The notes under the pieces were generated by a model that saw nothing but the letters and a program-made list of their open reading frames with translations, was not told the origin of the DNA and made no database searches. This document shows positions 8,339 through 18,136 of a stretch of DNA of 21,412 nt, piece by piece. Origin of the DNA: Gracilaria caudata (lineage: Eukaryota > Rhodophyta > Florideophyceae > Gracilariales > Gracilariaceae); the NCBI GenBank assembly GCA_030374735.1, contig JASCIV010000393.1:1-21412 (forward strand). Reading direction: 5' to 3'. Position 1 is the stretch's first letter, and each line of letters starts with the position of its first letter. A program made the position numbers and the translations under genes.

Positions 8339-9820
8339 TTAGCTGGAGTCAGGAACATCCACACGTCGTTTCTTTATGGCATAGAATGGCGTGGAAGCTG
8401 CAAAGTAACTTGGCGTCTCTGACGCTGTCGCTGCGGGGAAGGATGTCACGGCTGCGAGCTGAATCTCTGTGCCTGTGTTGACATCTTCCCGTCCTGATAT
8501 GCCTAGCCTTTCCGCTTCGTTTTGTACATCTCTCTGCTTTTGTTTATCTAATCGTCTCTTGGCTGCCGAAGCGACTGAAGACGACTTTTTCGGCTTCACT
8601 CGCAGACTCTTAGATCCCTCAGCGCCTAGCATTCCTAAACCCTCTCCCTCTAGTTCTCCTTCTTGTTCCTGTACACCAAACGCCACTCGGTTCGCTAGCC
8701 GCCGCATTTCGGTGAGACCCAAGCGTTCTTTTTCTTTTCGTGCGCGCTTTCCTCCACGATGCCTCCGTTTTGCCTCGTCACCGGGTACGGGCAATGGTTT
8801 CAGAGTCCTTGCCGGCGGAGGCTCCATCCATTGCTCAAACTTTTCTTCGAGAGCCTTTCGGTAGTTTTGACCAACGGATCCGTCCATCCTCTGACGACCA
8901 AGGTCGACACGCGCCGCCAATACTGCCTTTCCAGCAGTGACGTCCCCAGCCTTCGAACGATACTGCTTTGGCAGGCTCATCACGAGCGGACAGGTGTGTA
9001 TTACGCCCTCGTGAATACGCGTTGTGCTTGTTGATGTTCCTTGAAGGGCTTTCCTTTTCTTGCCAAGAAGCTTGACGTTAGAAGCGGGCATTTGTGCCAG
9101 CTCTTTGAGGCCCCCGGCATGTCCTACCAGCTTTGCAGCTACGGCTCCGTCGGTAATGGCAACAAGATTGGGGGCAATTAGAGCTGCATTTCGTTCAACA
9201 TGACGCAACAACTGTGTTCTCCAGGTATCCAGTTTGAGCAAGTCATCACAAAGTCCGTAGACTAACTGAAGTTCATTATCTTTTAACAATCTCCCGGTAG
9301 TTGATGATGCGGTTAGTTGAGCAGTTATTGCCGCTCCAGACGGCAAGATGCTTCGCAAATCTATTTTAGACAGATCCTGTTCCGTCGCGGACAGTTTAGC
9401 TACTTGAGCATATTCAATAGGATCGAAAATGAAAGTCTCAAGCTCTGGGAAACGATGTGCGAAGGCTTTCTGAAGGGATTGATGGAACGCCTTGATATGA
9501 TCGTCGATGACTGCGATGGCCGGAGCGCAGCGAATGAGCAAACCAGAAAGGGCTGTTTCAGAGTCTGTGTGAAGATCAAGTTCTTCGAGAAGTTTGCATA
9601 TCTGATCTTCGGTGGTTCGGTCTATCTGAGAAGCTCCATGCCCTTCGTTCAAGGTGCCATTGCTCTGCGAACCTTCGCTCCTGGGCACGTTTTTTGCGTT
9701 TTCCGTCGCAAAACCGTCTGTTTCAAGTTCTTCGTCGGCGTTTTCTGTTCCTTGCAAGTCTTCTCCTTCTTCGCCGGAGGATTCGATATCGTTTAGAAAT
9801 TGGTCTGCCAGAGAGGTCAT
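8339..9820 (-). CDS. PRPF31: U4/U6 small nuclear ribonucleoprotein Prp31, 493 residues
   Basis: Prp31 binds the U4 snRNA kink-turn together with the 15.5K/Snu13 protein and is needed to form the U4/U6.U5 tri-snRNP. The N-terminus MTSLADQFLNDIE matches the family opening. A coiled-coil Nop region with HRFPELE follows near residue 125. The Nop domain carries IAPNLVAITDGAVAAKLVG then AGGLKELAQMPASNVKLLG at about 216-260, and the pre-C-terminal part has KFEQWMEPPPARTLKPLPVP, then the Arg/Gly-rich linker and KERLGLTEMRRLANRVAFG. Length is close to human PRPF31 (499). No intron is needed. It converges on MED4 and is divergent from the oxygenase at 10424. A conserved, full-length spliceosomal factor fits the presence of introns in neighbouring genes. 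Confidence 0.97.
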   Translation of the reverse strand: MTSLADQFLNDIESSGEEGEDLQGTENADEELETDGFATENAKNVPRSEGSQSNGTLNEGHGASQIDRTTEDQICKLLEELDLHTDSETALSGLLIRCAPAIAVIDDHIKAFHQSLQKAFAHRFPELETFIFDPIEYAQVAKLSATEQDLSKIDLRSILPSGAAITAQLTASSTTGRLLKDNELQLVYGLCDDLLKLDTWRTQLLRHVERNAALIAPNLVAITDGAVAAKLVGHAGGLKELAQMPASNVKLLGKKRKALQGTSTSTTRIHEGVIHTCPLVMSLPKQYRSKAGDVTAGKAVLAARVDLGRQRMDGSVGQNYRKALEEKFEQWMEPPPARTLKPLPVPGDEAKRRHRGGKRARKEKERLGLTEMRRLANRVAFGVQEQEGELEGEGLGMLGAEGSKSLRVKPKKSSSVASAAKRRLDKQKQRDVQNEAERLGISGREDVNTGTEIQLAAVTSFPAATASETPSYFAASTPFYAIKKRRVDVPDSS

Positions 9821-10423
9821 GACCGAGAGCCTGTTTTCGGTGTATCCTTTTCAGCACAGTACGCAACCTTTAAAGTGCTTCTTATCCCTTCAACAACGCG
9901 GCGTTGCGGCAACCTGACTAACGGGCAGTCCGCGAAAGGGAGAAAGTTTATGATTCTGGAACTGTCGTAATGTATGAGCAAACAAAAGAAACGAACGAAC
10001 TAGAGCCGCCGTGGCAGTCTAGACAAAGCATTTTAAAGCAATCGATTCTTTTCGCGCCAGTTTGCCAAAATTAATCTTCTCGGGCCAGTCTGCATGAAAA
10101 ACAGAAGCCCATCTGCAGAGTTCGTGTTGCTCAGCAAATGCGAGCATTTATGCTCTTCTTTCTTCTTTCCTTCGTGTTTCTTCGTAGCCCGTTTCTGACC
10201 ACCCTTATATCCTTGTACTCCGTCTTTGCTACGAAAGAAGAGAATTTTAAAGGGCTGGGGCCTGATAGATCAAATCGCTTATTTCTCCTCTATCACGGAG
10301 CTCCGGTATACCTTTCCCGTAATTTTCCCTCCCCAGTCCAGCAACGATTAAAACACGAGCTTCTTCGAGGTCCAACGCTTCTCCAACCCCGTCTGAAACC
10401 AACTACGTACCGGTACAATCGAA
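9821..10423. promoter_or_regulatory. Divergent intergenic region between Prp31 and oxygenase genes
   Basis: About 600 bases, AT-richer than the flanking genes, with T- and C-rich runs near the oxygenase start. It must hold both promoters. No TATA box, tRNA or repeat stands out, and the TACC(C)TTCGTAC motif is absent. Confidence 0.5.
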
Positions 10424-11526
10424 ATGGCTTTATCTGCTGTCATTGACTTGGTCGATCTGACCTCTTTTTTGTCAAGACAGGAATTCTCAGAAGATTGTGA
10501 ACGCATAGCAAATTCTCTTCGAGACTACGGAGCAGTGCTCATTCGCGATCCCCGTGTAGCATCACAGGATTCAGATAAGTTTGTCAATCTTATGGAGCGC
10601 TACTTTGAGCAGCCCTCAGAAGTGAAAATGAAGGACGCCCGACCAGAACTTTTCTATCAGGTAAGCAAGAAGAAACGCAATCCACCACTCGAAAGCTTTC
10701 TAACCAATATCGTTAGGTTGGGGTAACTCCAAGTTTCACTGAGATTCCACGGGATCACACAAAGACAGTGGCCGAGCTCGAAGCCTCAGAAAAACCTGTT
10801 AGCAAGGTTCCAGCTGCAGAGAAAGATCCTAAATGGCGTTTCTTTTGGCGATGTGGAGACAGACCTTCCAGTACAGATTTCCCAGAACTAAACGCACCTC
10901 AGGTCATCCCTGATGCATTCAAAGAAGAATGGGAAGATACTATGAACGGCTGGGGGAACAAGCTTCTCCAGTCTGTGATGACAGTTTCTGAAATGCTTGC
11001 TTTTGGATTAGGGCTACCTCGAACGTCCTTTAAGGACAAGATGAAAGAGGGACCTCATTTGCTCGCACCTACTGGTTCAGATATGGAGTTATACGGAAAC
11101 TCAGTGGGAACAACTATAGCCGGTTATCACTATGATATAAATGCCCTCACAATTCATGGTCGTTCCCGATACCCGGGTCTGTTCGTCTGGACACGAACTG
11201 GGCAGCGTATTCCTGTTCATGTTCCAGAAGGATGTTTACTAATACAGTCTGGTATCCAACTTGAGTATTTGACCGGCGGTTTGATCAAACGCGGGATGCA
11301 CGAGGTAGTCGTAAGCGAAGATACTAGAAGGACGTTGAAAAGCTTTGACGAAAGCGGCGGAAGTCGATGGCGAGTGAGCTCTACTCTGTTTGGACATGTA
11401 AGGTCTGATGCATCCTTGGATCCTTTTGAAACATTTGTGTCGACTGACCAAGCGAAGCAATATCTTGGTCGAAGAGCCGGGGACCAGATTGCGGAAGAGT
11501 TGAGATCTATTGGACTAGCATCCTAA
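10424..11526 (+). CDS. 2-oxoglutarate/Fe(II)-dependent oxygenase, IPNS-like (join 10424-10660, 10717-11526)
   Basis: Two exons give 348 residues. The fold is that of the isopenicillin-N-synthase-like group, which uses Fe(II) and usually 2-oxoglutarate to oxidise small molecules, probably in the cytosol. The N-terminal part (IDLVDLTSFLS, then a DYGAVLIRDPRV segment) corresponds to the DIOX_N domain. The metal site is visible: His217 and Asp219 in GYHYDINALTIHG and His274 in KRGMHEVVV. Arg298 and Ser300 in RWRVSSTLFGHV match the RxS motif that binds 2-oxoglutarate. All key residues are present, so it is probably active; the substrate cannot be predicted. The start ATG lies just before the domain. 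It is divergent from Prp31 and converges on sds22 across a long gap. Confidence 0.9.
10661..10716 (+). other. Oxygenase intron
   Basis: 56 nt, GTAAGC donor after TATCAG, TTAG acceptor, CTAAC branch site at 10700-10704. Both ends are phase 0, joining LFYQ to VGVTPSF. The unspliced frame reaches a stop soon after the acceptor. Confidence 0.92.
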
Positions 11527-12414
11527 TGTATCAGATATTTTGATAACTAGGTTCGCGTGGATTTTGATAGATGAAGTGAATGAACATTGTTATAGAGCTT
11601 GGAGCTGTTATACTTTGACACTGGAGAATGGTATACGTTCACAGGGCTGGTAATACACAAGGCGTTGAGAGGGACTTGCTGTCACTCTATGACTACAAAC
11701 ACATCGATAATCGAAGCACGACAACTACTGACTGTGATTCGACCTATCGTCGAAGCACAATTGGAAAGCAACAGATTCTTCTCGATGATGTCTATTTTGT
11801 TCGACAGCTGCAATGATAGGTTTTGCGAACTATCTCAGAGCCGGACACAGACATCTTTGGTAAAGCCATTTTACTTGGAAAGAGAGATATGGCAAATCAA
11901 TAGAACAAGTACAAGCTTGTTAACGTGCGCTACGCAGGAGGAACGTTCTTGTATCTTCACATTGTATTGTCAACTCTTTTGATTTGGATCTTTCGACTTG
12001 ATTATAGAGGTTAGCGTTCGCTACCCTTATCCAGCTTTCCAGAGCTAGGTCCAAAAGGTACATCTTTCAGCCAGAAGAATGTGACCAAAACAGACGCTAT
12101 CTTAGTTTTCGTCACGCAGCATGCCAAGGATCATGGATGTGGATAATCCGGTGAGGCACTGCCTATTGGGCCATTTCGCTACGAGACTCCCAGCTAGATG
12201 CCGGTGAAGTGAACAGGCAGAAGTGACGGTAAAAGGCTCAAGCATATCTGCGTCTACTATTCGGCGTGCTACAGCGGCAGAACTGCTTCAGCACCTGAAC
12301 AAGTAATGACTCACGTAGCACTGTTGCGCAAATGATATTGTCCCCTCATAACCATTCTTACACTAAGCTCCTTTGCTGAAACGATACAACCGCGTGTGCC
12401 GTTTTGTACGAAAA
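11527..12414. other. Long gap between two convergent genes
   Basis: About 890 bases between the oxygenase stop and the sds22 stop, much longer than the other convergent gaps in the window (161-494). The only sizeable frame is on the plus strand at 11689-11982 from its first ATG (97 residues, MTTNTSIIEARQLL); it matches nothing I know and lies where the oxygenase 3' UTR should be. I see no tRNA, snoRNA box pair or tandem repeat. A noncoding RNA or a decayed gene cannot be excluded. Confidence 0.4.
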
Positions 12415-13749
12415 CTAAGTCTTCTCAGGAGGCCCTGACTTCAAAGATTTACTTTCTCGCTTGTCGAGTTCTCTGTACACGTCAGATACCATGAGGGCGT
12501 CGAGCTGTTCTAATGAACTTGGAAGAATGTTAAGAGCTTTCCGCTGGTACTGCGGATCGTTTGCGAGAGGATTGAATTCGAGATAAACGGTCTCAAGGTT
12601 TTCACATTCGCTAAGCAGTGCAAGCTCCTCAAAGCTGTCGAGCTTATTCCCATTTACCCAGAATTCTTTCAATAGCTTGAGGTTGTCGACCTCTTCTACA
12701 TGTTCAATGAAATTGCTTCCAAGATCAAGTACGCGCAAGTTCGTCAGGTTCTTTACGCCCTTCATCGACTTGAGCCCATTGTGGCTCAGATAAACTTCTT
12801 CCAACCCCGTAAGACGGTCCAGATTCTCGATGGCTTCAATGCGATTACTTTGGAGACTAAGCCGTTTCAGATTCACAAGAGATTCCAGGTTCTCGACCTT
12901 CGTAATCTTATTCCGTCCCAGCCACAGTCCCTGGAGAGATGTCAGTCTTTCCAAGTTCTCGATGGTTCGTATTCGGTTGTCGCCAAGTTCCAACATGGCA
13001 AGCTTCGGCATACCATACAACCCGCTAATCGTCTTGATCTTGTTACTGATTAAGTACAACTCTTCCAAATTTTCGAGATTCGCGCATGGGAAAGCGCTGA
13101 TATCTCGGAGCTGATTGAAACTGAGGTCAAGCTTTTGCAGCTTCTTATTTGTTGCGAAGGTTTTCGGGGGAATTTCCGTGATTTGGTTCATATACAGGTC
13201 TAGTTCAGTTAGGTTTGTTAGATTCTCTAGACCTTCAACCTTTTGGATAGCATTTTGTCGAAGGACCAGCTCGCGGAGATTCACACAGCGTTCCAGATTT
13301 TCGATGACAGGTATTCGATTATTCGTTAGGTAAAGGTTTGTAAGAGTTGGAGTCAGTTCGTAGCCATTACCAATGAAGTGGAGCGGTCGGTTTGTTCGAT
13401 CAATCCATTCTTCATATGAACCATCAGCGGCCTTAATCGCAGGAGACGAATTCCGAGCGTCGGTGCCAATGTAGAGAGGCTGCCCTGTGGTTGACTCTTT
13501 TATGCTCTTCGAATCGCCTACATCCTCAGTAGAAACCTCAGGCTTTTCCGTAGGAAGAAGTTCGGATTTACTTGGGGCGGAAGAGCCGACAATCGCATCG
13601 TTACTGCTTTTGTTTTTGTCTCGTAGATCTTGTCCAAGACTGCTCTCTTCAGCCACTTCCTTGACAGATTGTCCCTTTCCTATCGGAATCTCCCTTTGAT
13701 TACTGATGTTGATTTCCTGCTTCTGCATTTTCCTTGGAGGAGTGTCCAT
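12415..13749 (-). CDS. PPP1R7: Protein phosphatase 1 regulatory subunit 7 / sds22, LRR protein, 444 residues
   Basis: Sds22 binds the catalytic subunit of protein phosphatase 1 and controls its maturation and localisation in the nucleus and cytoplasm. The protein has about 12 leucine-rich repeats of the 22-residue sds22 type between residues 134 and 395, each with LxLxxNxI (LYLTNNRI, LVLRQNAI, LDLYMNQI, LELGDNRI, LWLGRNKI and so on). The LRR cap follows: LETVYLEFNPLANDPQYQRK ending LPSSLEQLDAL, which closely matches the family C-terminus. The first 120 residues are a charged, Ser-rich extension, making the protein longer than human PPP1R7 (360). The first true ATG is at 13749; the open frame runs 12 codons further up without one. 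It shares a 410-base divergent promoter with Noc2. Confidence 0.95.
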   Translation of the reverse strand: MDTPPRKMQKQEINISNQREIPIGKGQSVKEVAEESSLGQDLRDKNKSSNDAIVGSSAPSKSELLPTEKPEVSTEDVGDSKSIKESTTGQPLYIGTDARNSSPAIKAADGSYEEWIDRTNRPLHFIGNGYELTPTLTNLYLTNNRIPVIENLERCVNLRELVLRQNAIQKVEGLENLTNLTELDLYMNQITEIPPKTFATNKKLQKLDLSFNQLRDISAFPCANLENLEELYLISNKIKTISGLYGMPKLAMLELGDNRIRTIENLERLTSLQGLWLGRNKITKVENLESLVNLKRLSLQSNRIEAIENLDRLTGLEEVYLSHNGLKSMKGVKNLTNLRVLDLGSNFIEHVEEVDNLKLLKEFWVNGNKLDSFEELALLSECENLETVYLEFNPLANDPQYQRKALNILPSSLEQLDALMVSDVYRELDKRESKSLKSGPPEKT

Positions 13750-13810
13750 TTCTCGAATGAAGTTGCTCAACGTGGTAAGATACAAGGGTACCGACGGTTC
13801 AACTTATGTA

Positions 13811-13822
13811 TACCCTTCGTAC
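13811..13822. promoter_or_regulatory. TACCCTTCGTAC motif, copy 3
   Basis: Identical over 12 bases to the copy at 6950. It lies 62 bases upstream of the sds22 start codon. Confidence 0.45.
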
Positions 13823-13923
13823 CCAGCACCAGCTTCGAAGGTGCCTTTTTGGTGCTGTAATGTGCTGGTGAAGGCCAACGTGTACACACTGCTCCATACG
13901 CTTCGCATTAAAGACAATTTTGC

Positions 13924-13934
13924 ACCCTTCGTAC
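13924..13934. promoter_or_regulatory. ACCCTTCGTAC motif, copy 4
   Basis: Eleven-base match, with the leading T replaced by C. It lies near the middle of the sds22/Noc2 promoter. Confidence 0.45.
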
Positions 13935-14049
13935 ATGGCTGGACGGCACGATGACCGTCGTCCATTGATCCAGCATTGATCAAAGGATTGTCTTCTGCCG
14001 CACTCGATTTACCACGAACAGCTCTCTTTTTTCCGGTTTCTGTTCCATG

Positions 14050-14060
14050 TACCTTCGTAG
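14050..14060. promoter_or_regulatory. TACCTTCGTAG motif, copy 5
   Basis: Shorter form with two C and a final G. It lies 100 bases upstream of the Noc2 start codon. Confidence 0.4.
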
Positions 14061-14159
14061 TTTAGCTTCTCGACCCTTTCTGAACCTGGGAACAGAACCG
14101 ATATTGATTCTCAACTTCGACAGCAGCAGATATCTCATATCCCACTAGTACATATCAGA

Positions 14160-17100
14160 ATGGGTGGCAAGCGGGCAGAGAAATCGCCAAGAAAGTTTGG
14201 TACCCCCACCTCTACCACTCCATCTGAAAAGAAGCCGAAGGTGAAAACACCACAATCCGTTAATGTTAGGACTCCCTTGAAAACGCCCAAAACGAGTACC
14301 AAAAAGAAGGCATCTGCATTTGCAAGTAAGAAGTCTGCATCCCGAAGACGAAATCCTGAACACAGGCGAGATACACCTACAAATCTGGACTCAAGCAAGC
14401 GTCAGAGACATTCAGAAGGCGATGCAGACGCAGGCGATAAAGAGGACAGCGTTGACGAGATACTTCAACAGGTTAAGGACCTTATGCGAAGTGGGAAAAT
14501 GGCAGAAGATAAGATGGGGAGGAATCTTATGGACGCGCTCAAGAAAGCAGACGAGACATTTAACACCTCCACTGGCCACGATTCTTCTAGCATCGACGAG
14601 AATCCCCCACAGAAAAGCACTGCGAAGACGCTACCTGCATCTAGCCGGAAGAAGCGGAGACGGTCAAAGGCAAACACACCAGCTAAAAATGATCTCGATT
14701 CGGATCCTGCTGTCAACGAGATAAGTAAAAGCGGCTCACAAGAGCCATCTGGAAAAGTGAAGACGCTAAAGTTTGAGGACAACACGAAGCCATCAACCAC
14801 AACTCCGAAAGGGCTCCAGTCTCGCGCCATTTTGTCGACTCCTGCGTCAAAAAAGAAAGGTAAGCCTTCCGCGCTATCCAAAATGCCCATGCCGAGGAAA
14901 GGAACACCGCTGAGTGCAAAGAAAGCCAAAACCAAAATGATAATTGATTCCAGTGATGCTAGTGACGACGAACCTTCCGCTACTCAGCTAAAAGCAGATA
15001 TTGATGCTCTGAAAAGGGATGATCCAGATTTCTATAAGTTTCTGGAAGAAAATGACGCAGCTCTGTTAGACTTTGGGGACTCCGACGGAGTAGACACTGA
15101 CGATGAAGAACAATATGGAAACCAAGCCCAGGCCAGGAGACAGTCAGGTAACAGCGCAACAAGAGCAGTTTCGGAAGCCAGAGAAAAGAGGAGTTCATTT
15201 CATTCAAAACGCGAGAAAGGACCAGAAGTTGAAGACAATTGCGAGCCCGAAAATGTCAAAGAATCAGAGTTGAACGAGAAGGATAAGGAGGATTCTGATG
15301 ACGAATCCGAAACGAGTTCGAGCAGTGCTGATGAGGACGTTCTTGAAACAGGTCATAGAGGCCAGGACCAAGTCCTAACTGGTGAGAAGTCGGAGGAGGA
15401 ATCGAAGACCGCGGAAGATGTTATAGGATACAGCGAAAGCGAAGATGATCACGAAGAGGAACAAGAAGCAGTCACCGCAATCGAAGCAACAGACAGTGAT
15501 AATGAAGTGACTCCGAAGGCCAACTTAGAGAAAGTCGAAGAGGTGGCAAAAGGTGAAATTTTCGTCGACATGAAGTACATTAGAAGCTTGAGAACTTCCA
15601 TGAATTCGAATAGATCCTCACTAAAAGTATGTAAGGATTTGTTAAAGATATTACGTTCTGGGAGAGAAGTGATTCCGAAGGCAAAGAATCTACCGGAGCA
15701 AAAAGCGACCGGCAAAGAGTCAAGATCGAAACCGAAGCGGAGCCACAGCCAATTTGTGGGTGATGAAGATGATGCAGAACCAGACTATTTTACTGACGAT
15801 GGTCAGTTTACTGCTGGAAAAGTTACTTTTGCATCAGCATCTTCCTATCAGCAGGCTATGAGTCTATCGATCACCGGTATTCAGGAGATATTCGACAGCG
15901 TACTGGAGATGCCCCGCGCAAAGAAGAGCTCAAGTCTCGAAGTTCTCAGAAAGTGGAATCCAACAGAAAAGAACCGCTGGAGTAAGGTTCAGCCGCTTTT
16001 TCGTCCCTTTGTGTACCACATGACCCTGATGTGTAATTCTGTTAAGGATCCTAGCACACTTCGCTACCTACTGAAGCGATTGGAAAAGTTGGTTCCTTAC
16101 ACGAAAGGCGTTGAAGGTCTTGCCAAAAAGATCACCCGAATCGCAATTAGGGTATGGTCGTCTGGGACACATGAAGTAAGCAATGCGACTCGACTAAGAG
16201 GCTATCTCCTTCTCAATCATCTCGCTCATGGTGAAGGGAATGCTGAAGTTGTTTTACGGAGCTGCTGTAGTGCATTTTCAAAGACTATAGCAGCAGCTTG
16301 CAACCCAAAGACTCTCCCTATGATACACTTTTCTGTGATGTGCCTGGTTGAACTGTTTGGAATTGACATGGGTGCGTCATACACAACAGGTTTCTCTCAT
16401 CTACGGGAGATGTCCATCTCTCTCCGCGCTGTACTCACCGCCAAAGATGGGAAGCAGGAGATTGAGCGACTTCACAACTGGTCGTATATCAATATGCTAA
16501 GGCTCTGGGCGAAAATCCTCGGGCGCTATGGGAGCGAAGATGAACTGCGACCATTAATTTATCCTTATGTTCAGATTGCTCTCGGTGTTATGAGAGTCAA
16601 CCCTTCTCCCCGAACCCATCCGATGCGTTTACACATTGCTTCTTTCCTATCTGACCTTGTCGCTACAACAGGGGTGTTCATTCCGGTCGTGCCGCACTTA
16701 CTGACCGTATTGCGATGCAGTGAGCTGCGCCGCATGCCGGGAAGAGGGTCCGCGAAGAAACTGGATTGGAGGAGCATCTTGAGGGTTAACGAGGATGTGG
16801 TCAAAACGAAGCTGTACCTGACTGGACTAGTTGACCATACTGCTCTCCAAATATCGAAGTACTTCGCAATTGTATCAAAGCATCCAGCCTTTCCTGAAAT
16901 TGCCCACTTCGCACTGGTGGCGTTGAAGAAGTTTGCAAAGGAATTCCGAGTGGCGGAATGGAGAGCGCTTCTTACGTCTCTTGTTGAGAAGTTGAAAGAA
17001 ACTTCAGACTTCGTCGCTAGGGCAAGAGCGAAGGCTAATTTTTCTCCACATGGAGCAATTAGTTCTGCGGGAATGCTCGCTCCTGTACCAGGAATAGAAG

Positions 17101-17417
17101 CAGGTTTCAAGACACCTATACAACGATTCTTTGATGTTGAGAACTCTCGCATAGAGAAAGAAGGAAAGCTCAGGGATGAAAAGAGCCGATCAGAAGTGGA
17201 GAGAAATGACGCGGATTCGCAGGATGATTCAGAACATGAAGAAAAGTCTGAGGTAGATGATGAAGAGCCGGTCCGAAAGAAGAGGAGAAAAAACAAATCA
17301 AAACAAAGCAAGGCGCCGATGCTGCGACTTCCTGACCCTGGAGAGGATCCAGCGGATGAAGATCAGTTGGCCGAACTCAGTTTGGATTCCGATGATGATC
17401 CTGAGGACGATGCATGA
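14160..17417 (+). CDS. NOC2: Nucleolar complex protein 2 (Noc2), 1085 residues
   Basis: Noc2 pairs with Noc1 in the nucleolus and Noc3 in the nucleoplasm to mature and export pre-60S ribosomal subunits. The family signature DDPDFYKFLEENDAALLDF appears at residues 287-305. The conserved Noc2 domain follows an acidic linker: KWNPTEKNRWSKVQPLFRPF from residue 598, then YHMTLMCNSVKDPSTLRYLL and KRLEKLVPYTKGVEGLAKK, and helical repeats to about residue 950, ending with TPIQRFFDVENSRIEKEG. The N-terminal 280 residues are Lys/Ser/Thr-Pro-rich, and the region 330-480 and the C-terminus are highly acidic, typical of nucleolar proteins. It is longer than yeast Noc2 (710), mostly through these low-complexity parts. 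The gene is one uninterrupted exon. It converges on eL30, another 60S component. Confidence 0.95.
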   Translation: MGGKRAEKSPRKFGTPTSTTPSEKKPKVKTPQSVNVRTPLKTPKTSTKKKASAFASKKSASRRRNPEHRRDTPTNLDSSKRQRHSEGDADAGDKEDSVDEILQQVKDLMRSGKMAEDKMGRNLMDALKKADETFNTSTGHDSSSIDENPPQKSTAKTLPASSRKKRRRSKANTPAKNDLDSDPAVNEISKSGSQEPSGKVKTLKFEDNTKPSTTTPKGLQSRAILSTPASKKKGKPSALSKMPMPRKGTPLSAKKAKTKMIIDSSDASDDEPSATQLKADIDALKRDDPDFYKFLEENDAALLDFGDSDGVDTDDEEQYGNQAQARRQSGNSATRAVSEAREKRSSFHSKREKGPEVEDNCEPENVKESELNEKDKEDSDDESETSSSSADEDVLETGHRGQDQVLTGEKSEEESKTAEDVIGYSESEDDHEEEQEAVTAIEATDSDNEVTPKANLEKVEEVAKGEIFVDMKYIRSLRTSMNSNRSSLKVCKDLLKILRSGREVIPKAKNLPEQKATGKESRSKPKRSHSQFVGDEDDAEPDYFTDDGQFTAGKVTFASASSYQQAMSLSITGIQEIFDSVLEMPRAKKSSSLEVLRKWNPTEKNRWSKVQPLFRPFVYHMTLMCNSVKDPSTLRYLLKRLEKLVPYTKGVEGLAKKITRIAIRVWSSGTHEVSNATRLRGYLLLNHLAHGEGNAEVVLRSCCSAFSKTIAAACNPKTLPMIHFSVMCLVELFGIDMGASYTTGFSHLREMSISLRAVLTAKDGKQEIERLHNWSYINMLRLWAKILGRYGSEDELRPLIYPYVQIALGVMRVNPSPRTHPMRLHIASFLSDLVATTGVFIPVVPHLLTVLRCSELRRMPGRGSAKKLDWRSILRVNEDVVKTKLYLTGLVDHTALQISKYFAIVSKHPAFPEIAHFALVALKKFAKEFRVAEWRALLTSLVEKLKETSDFVARARAKANFSPHGAISSAGMLAPVPGIEAGFKTPIQRFFDVENSRIEKEGKLRDEKSRSEVERNDADSQDDSEHEEKSEVDDEEPVRKKRRKNKSKQSKAPMLRLPDPGEDPADEDQLAELSLDSDDDPEDDA

Positions 17418-17673
17418 CGGAGTGTTAGGGGGCTACGGATAACGTTGATTCTATATGCTACTTTGCTAACGATTTATGTCGCGCATTATTGAACTGATGC
17501 ACTTATAGACAGCGTAGGTTGTGTATCGAGTTACCTCCGGTAAAGAAGCAGACTGAAAGCAAATTAGCGGTTGTTACGGTTCGTGGATCGCTTCGATGCA
17601 GATGAGTAAAGAAGCAATTGTAGGAACTTCGAGAGAGGTTTTTATTTCACATCTTAAAAACGCTCTCCGCAAC

Positions 17674-18136
17674 TTAACTTTCTGAGTTAAGGAAGACGTT
17701 GTCAATTTCGCTGTCTCCAGGGTCTGTGATAGCCATAGCGCTAGTGCGGAAGTATCGGCCACAAGCGGTTCCTAATGTTCGCAAAGCAAAGATTGAATCA
17801 AATCAGTTAGCATCTTGCGGTTGTCCGACTTCGCTGATATTTGTGCGCACAATTCGCGCTCGATGTTATTGTTGTATCGCGCGTGATTTTAAACCTACCT
17901 AGATCGATGTTATTCCCTTGGAAATGGTGAACCTGACACTTCGCGAGCATTGCGTAGTACTCCAGCTCAGACTTCTTCAACGGTGAAGCGTTGGAAGCGA
18001 TGAGGATGAGCTTTGCCTTGCCCGTTCTCAAAGTTCGAATGGTCGATTTGTACCCAAGAGTGTACTTGCCGGACTTGACGACGAGAGCCAGTCTTTGGTT
18101 GACATTCTCCGTATTCTTCTTCTTTCCCTTTGCCAT
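17674..18136 (-). CDS. RPL30: 60S ribosomal protein eL30 (join of complement 17899-18136 and 17674-17771)
   Basis: A two-exon gene encoding 111 residues of the large-subunit protein eL30, an RNA kink-turn binder of the L7Ae fold. The sequence carries the family blocks NQRLALVVKSGKYTLGYKST (13-32), LKKSELEYYAMLAK (53-66), VHHFQGNNIDLGTACGRYFR (69-88) and the terminal ITDPGDSEI (94-102). Length matches family members (105-115). Exon 1 runs from the ATG at 18136 to the first base of the Gly80 codon; exon 2 gives the remaining 32 residues and the stop. The reading frame of exon 1 continues open into the intron and would give a false C-terminus, so the splice matters. It is divergent from NDUFB3 and converges on Noc2. 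The leader just before the ATG is pyrimidine-rich, as in many ribosomal-protein genes. Confidence 0.97.
17772..17898 (-). other. eL30 intron
   Basis: 127 nt, GTAGGT donor, ATTAG acceptor, CTAAC branch site at 17806-17810. Splicing joins G + GA into the invariant Gly80 of DLGTACG. Confidence 0.93.

Larger units (their letters stand above)
13750..14159. promoter_or_regulatory. Divergent promoter of sds22 and Noc2
   Basis: 410 bases between the two start codons, containing three copies of the TACC(C)TTCGTAC motif (13811, 13924, 14050) and a looser inverted relative (CACCTTCGAAG) near 13833-13843. The outer copies lie 62 bases from the sds22 ATG and about 100 bases from the Noc2 ATG. No TATA box is evident. 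Shared use by the two genes is inferred. Confidence 0.6.

Noticed and set aside
9317..9796. 159-residue plus-strand frame
   Set aside because: Antisense to Prp31, whose sense translation is clearly conserved.
10138..10446. 102-residue frame with a hydrophobic N-terminus overlapping the oxygenase start
   Set aside because: Overlaps the oxygenase start in another frame; the signal-like stretch comes from T/C-rich leader sequence.
16571..17311. 246-residue minus-strand frame
   Set aside because: Antisense to the conserved Noc2 C-terminal region; Ser/Phe-rich mirror of acidic and Lys codons.
17574..17762. Separate 62-residue minus-strand frame
   Set aside because: It overlaps the second eL30 exon in a different reading frame and has no support.
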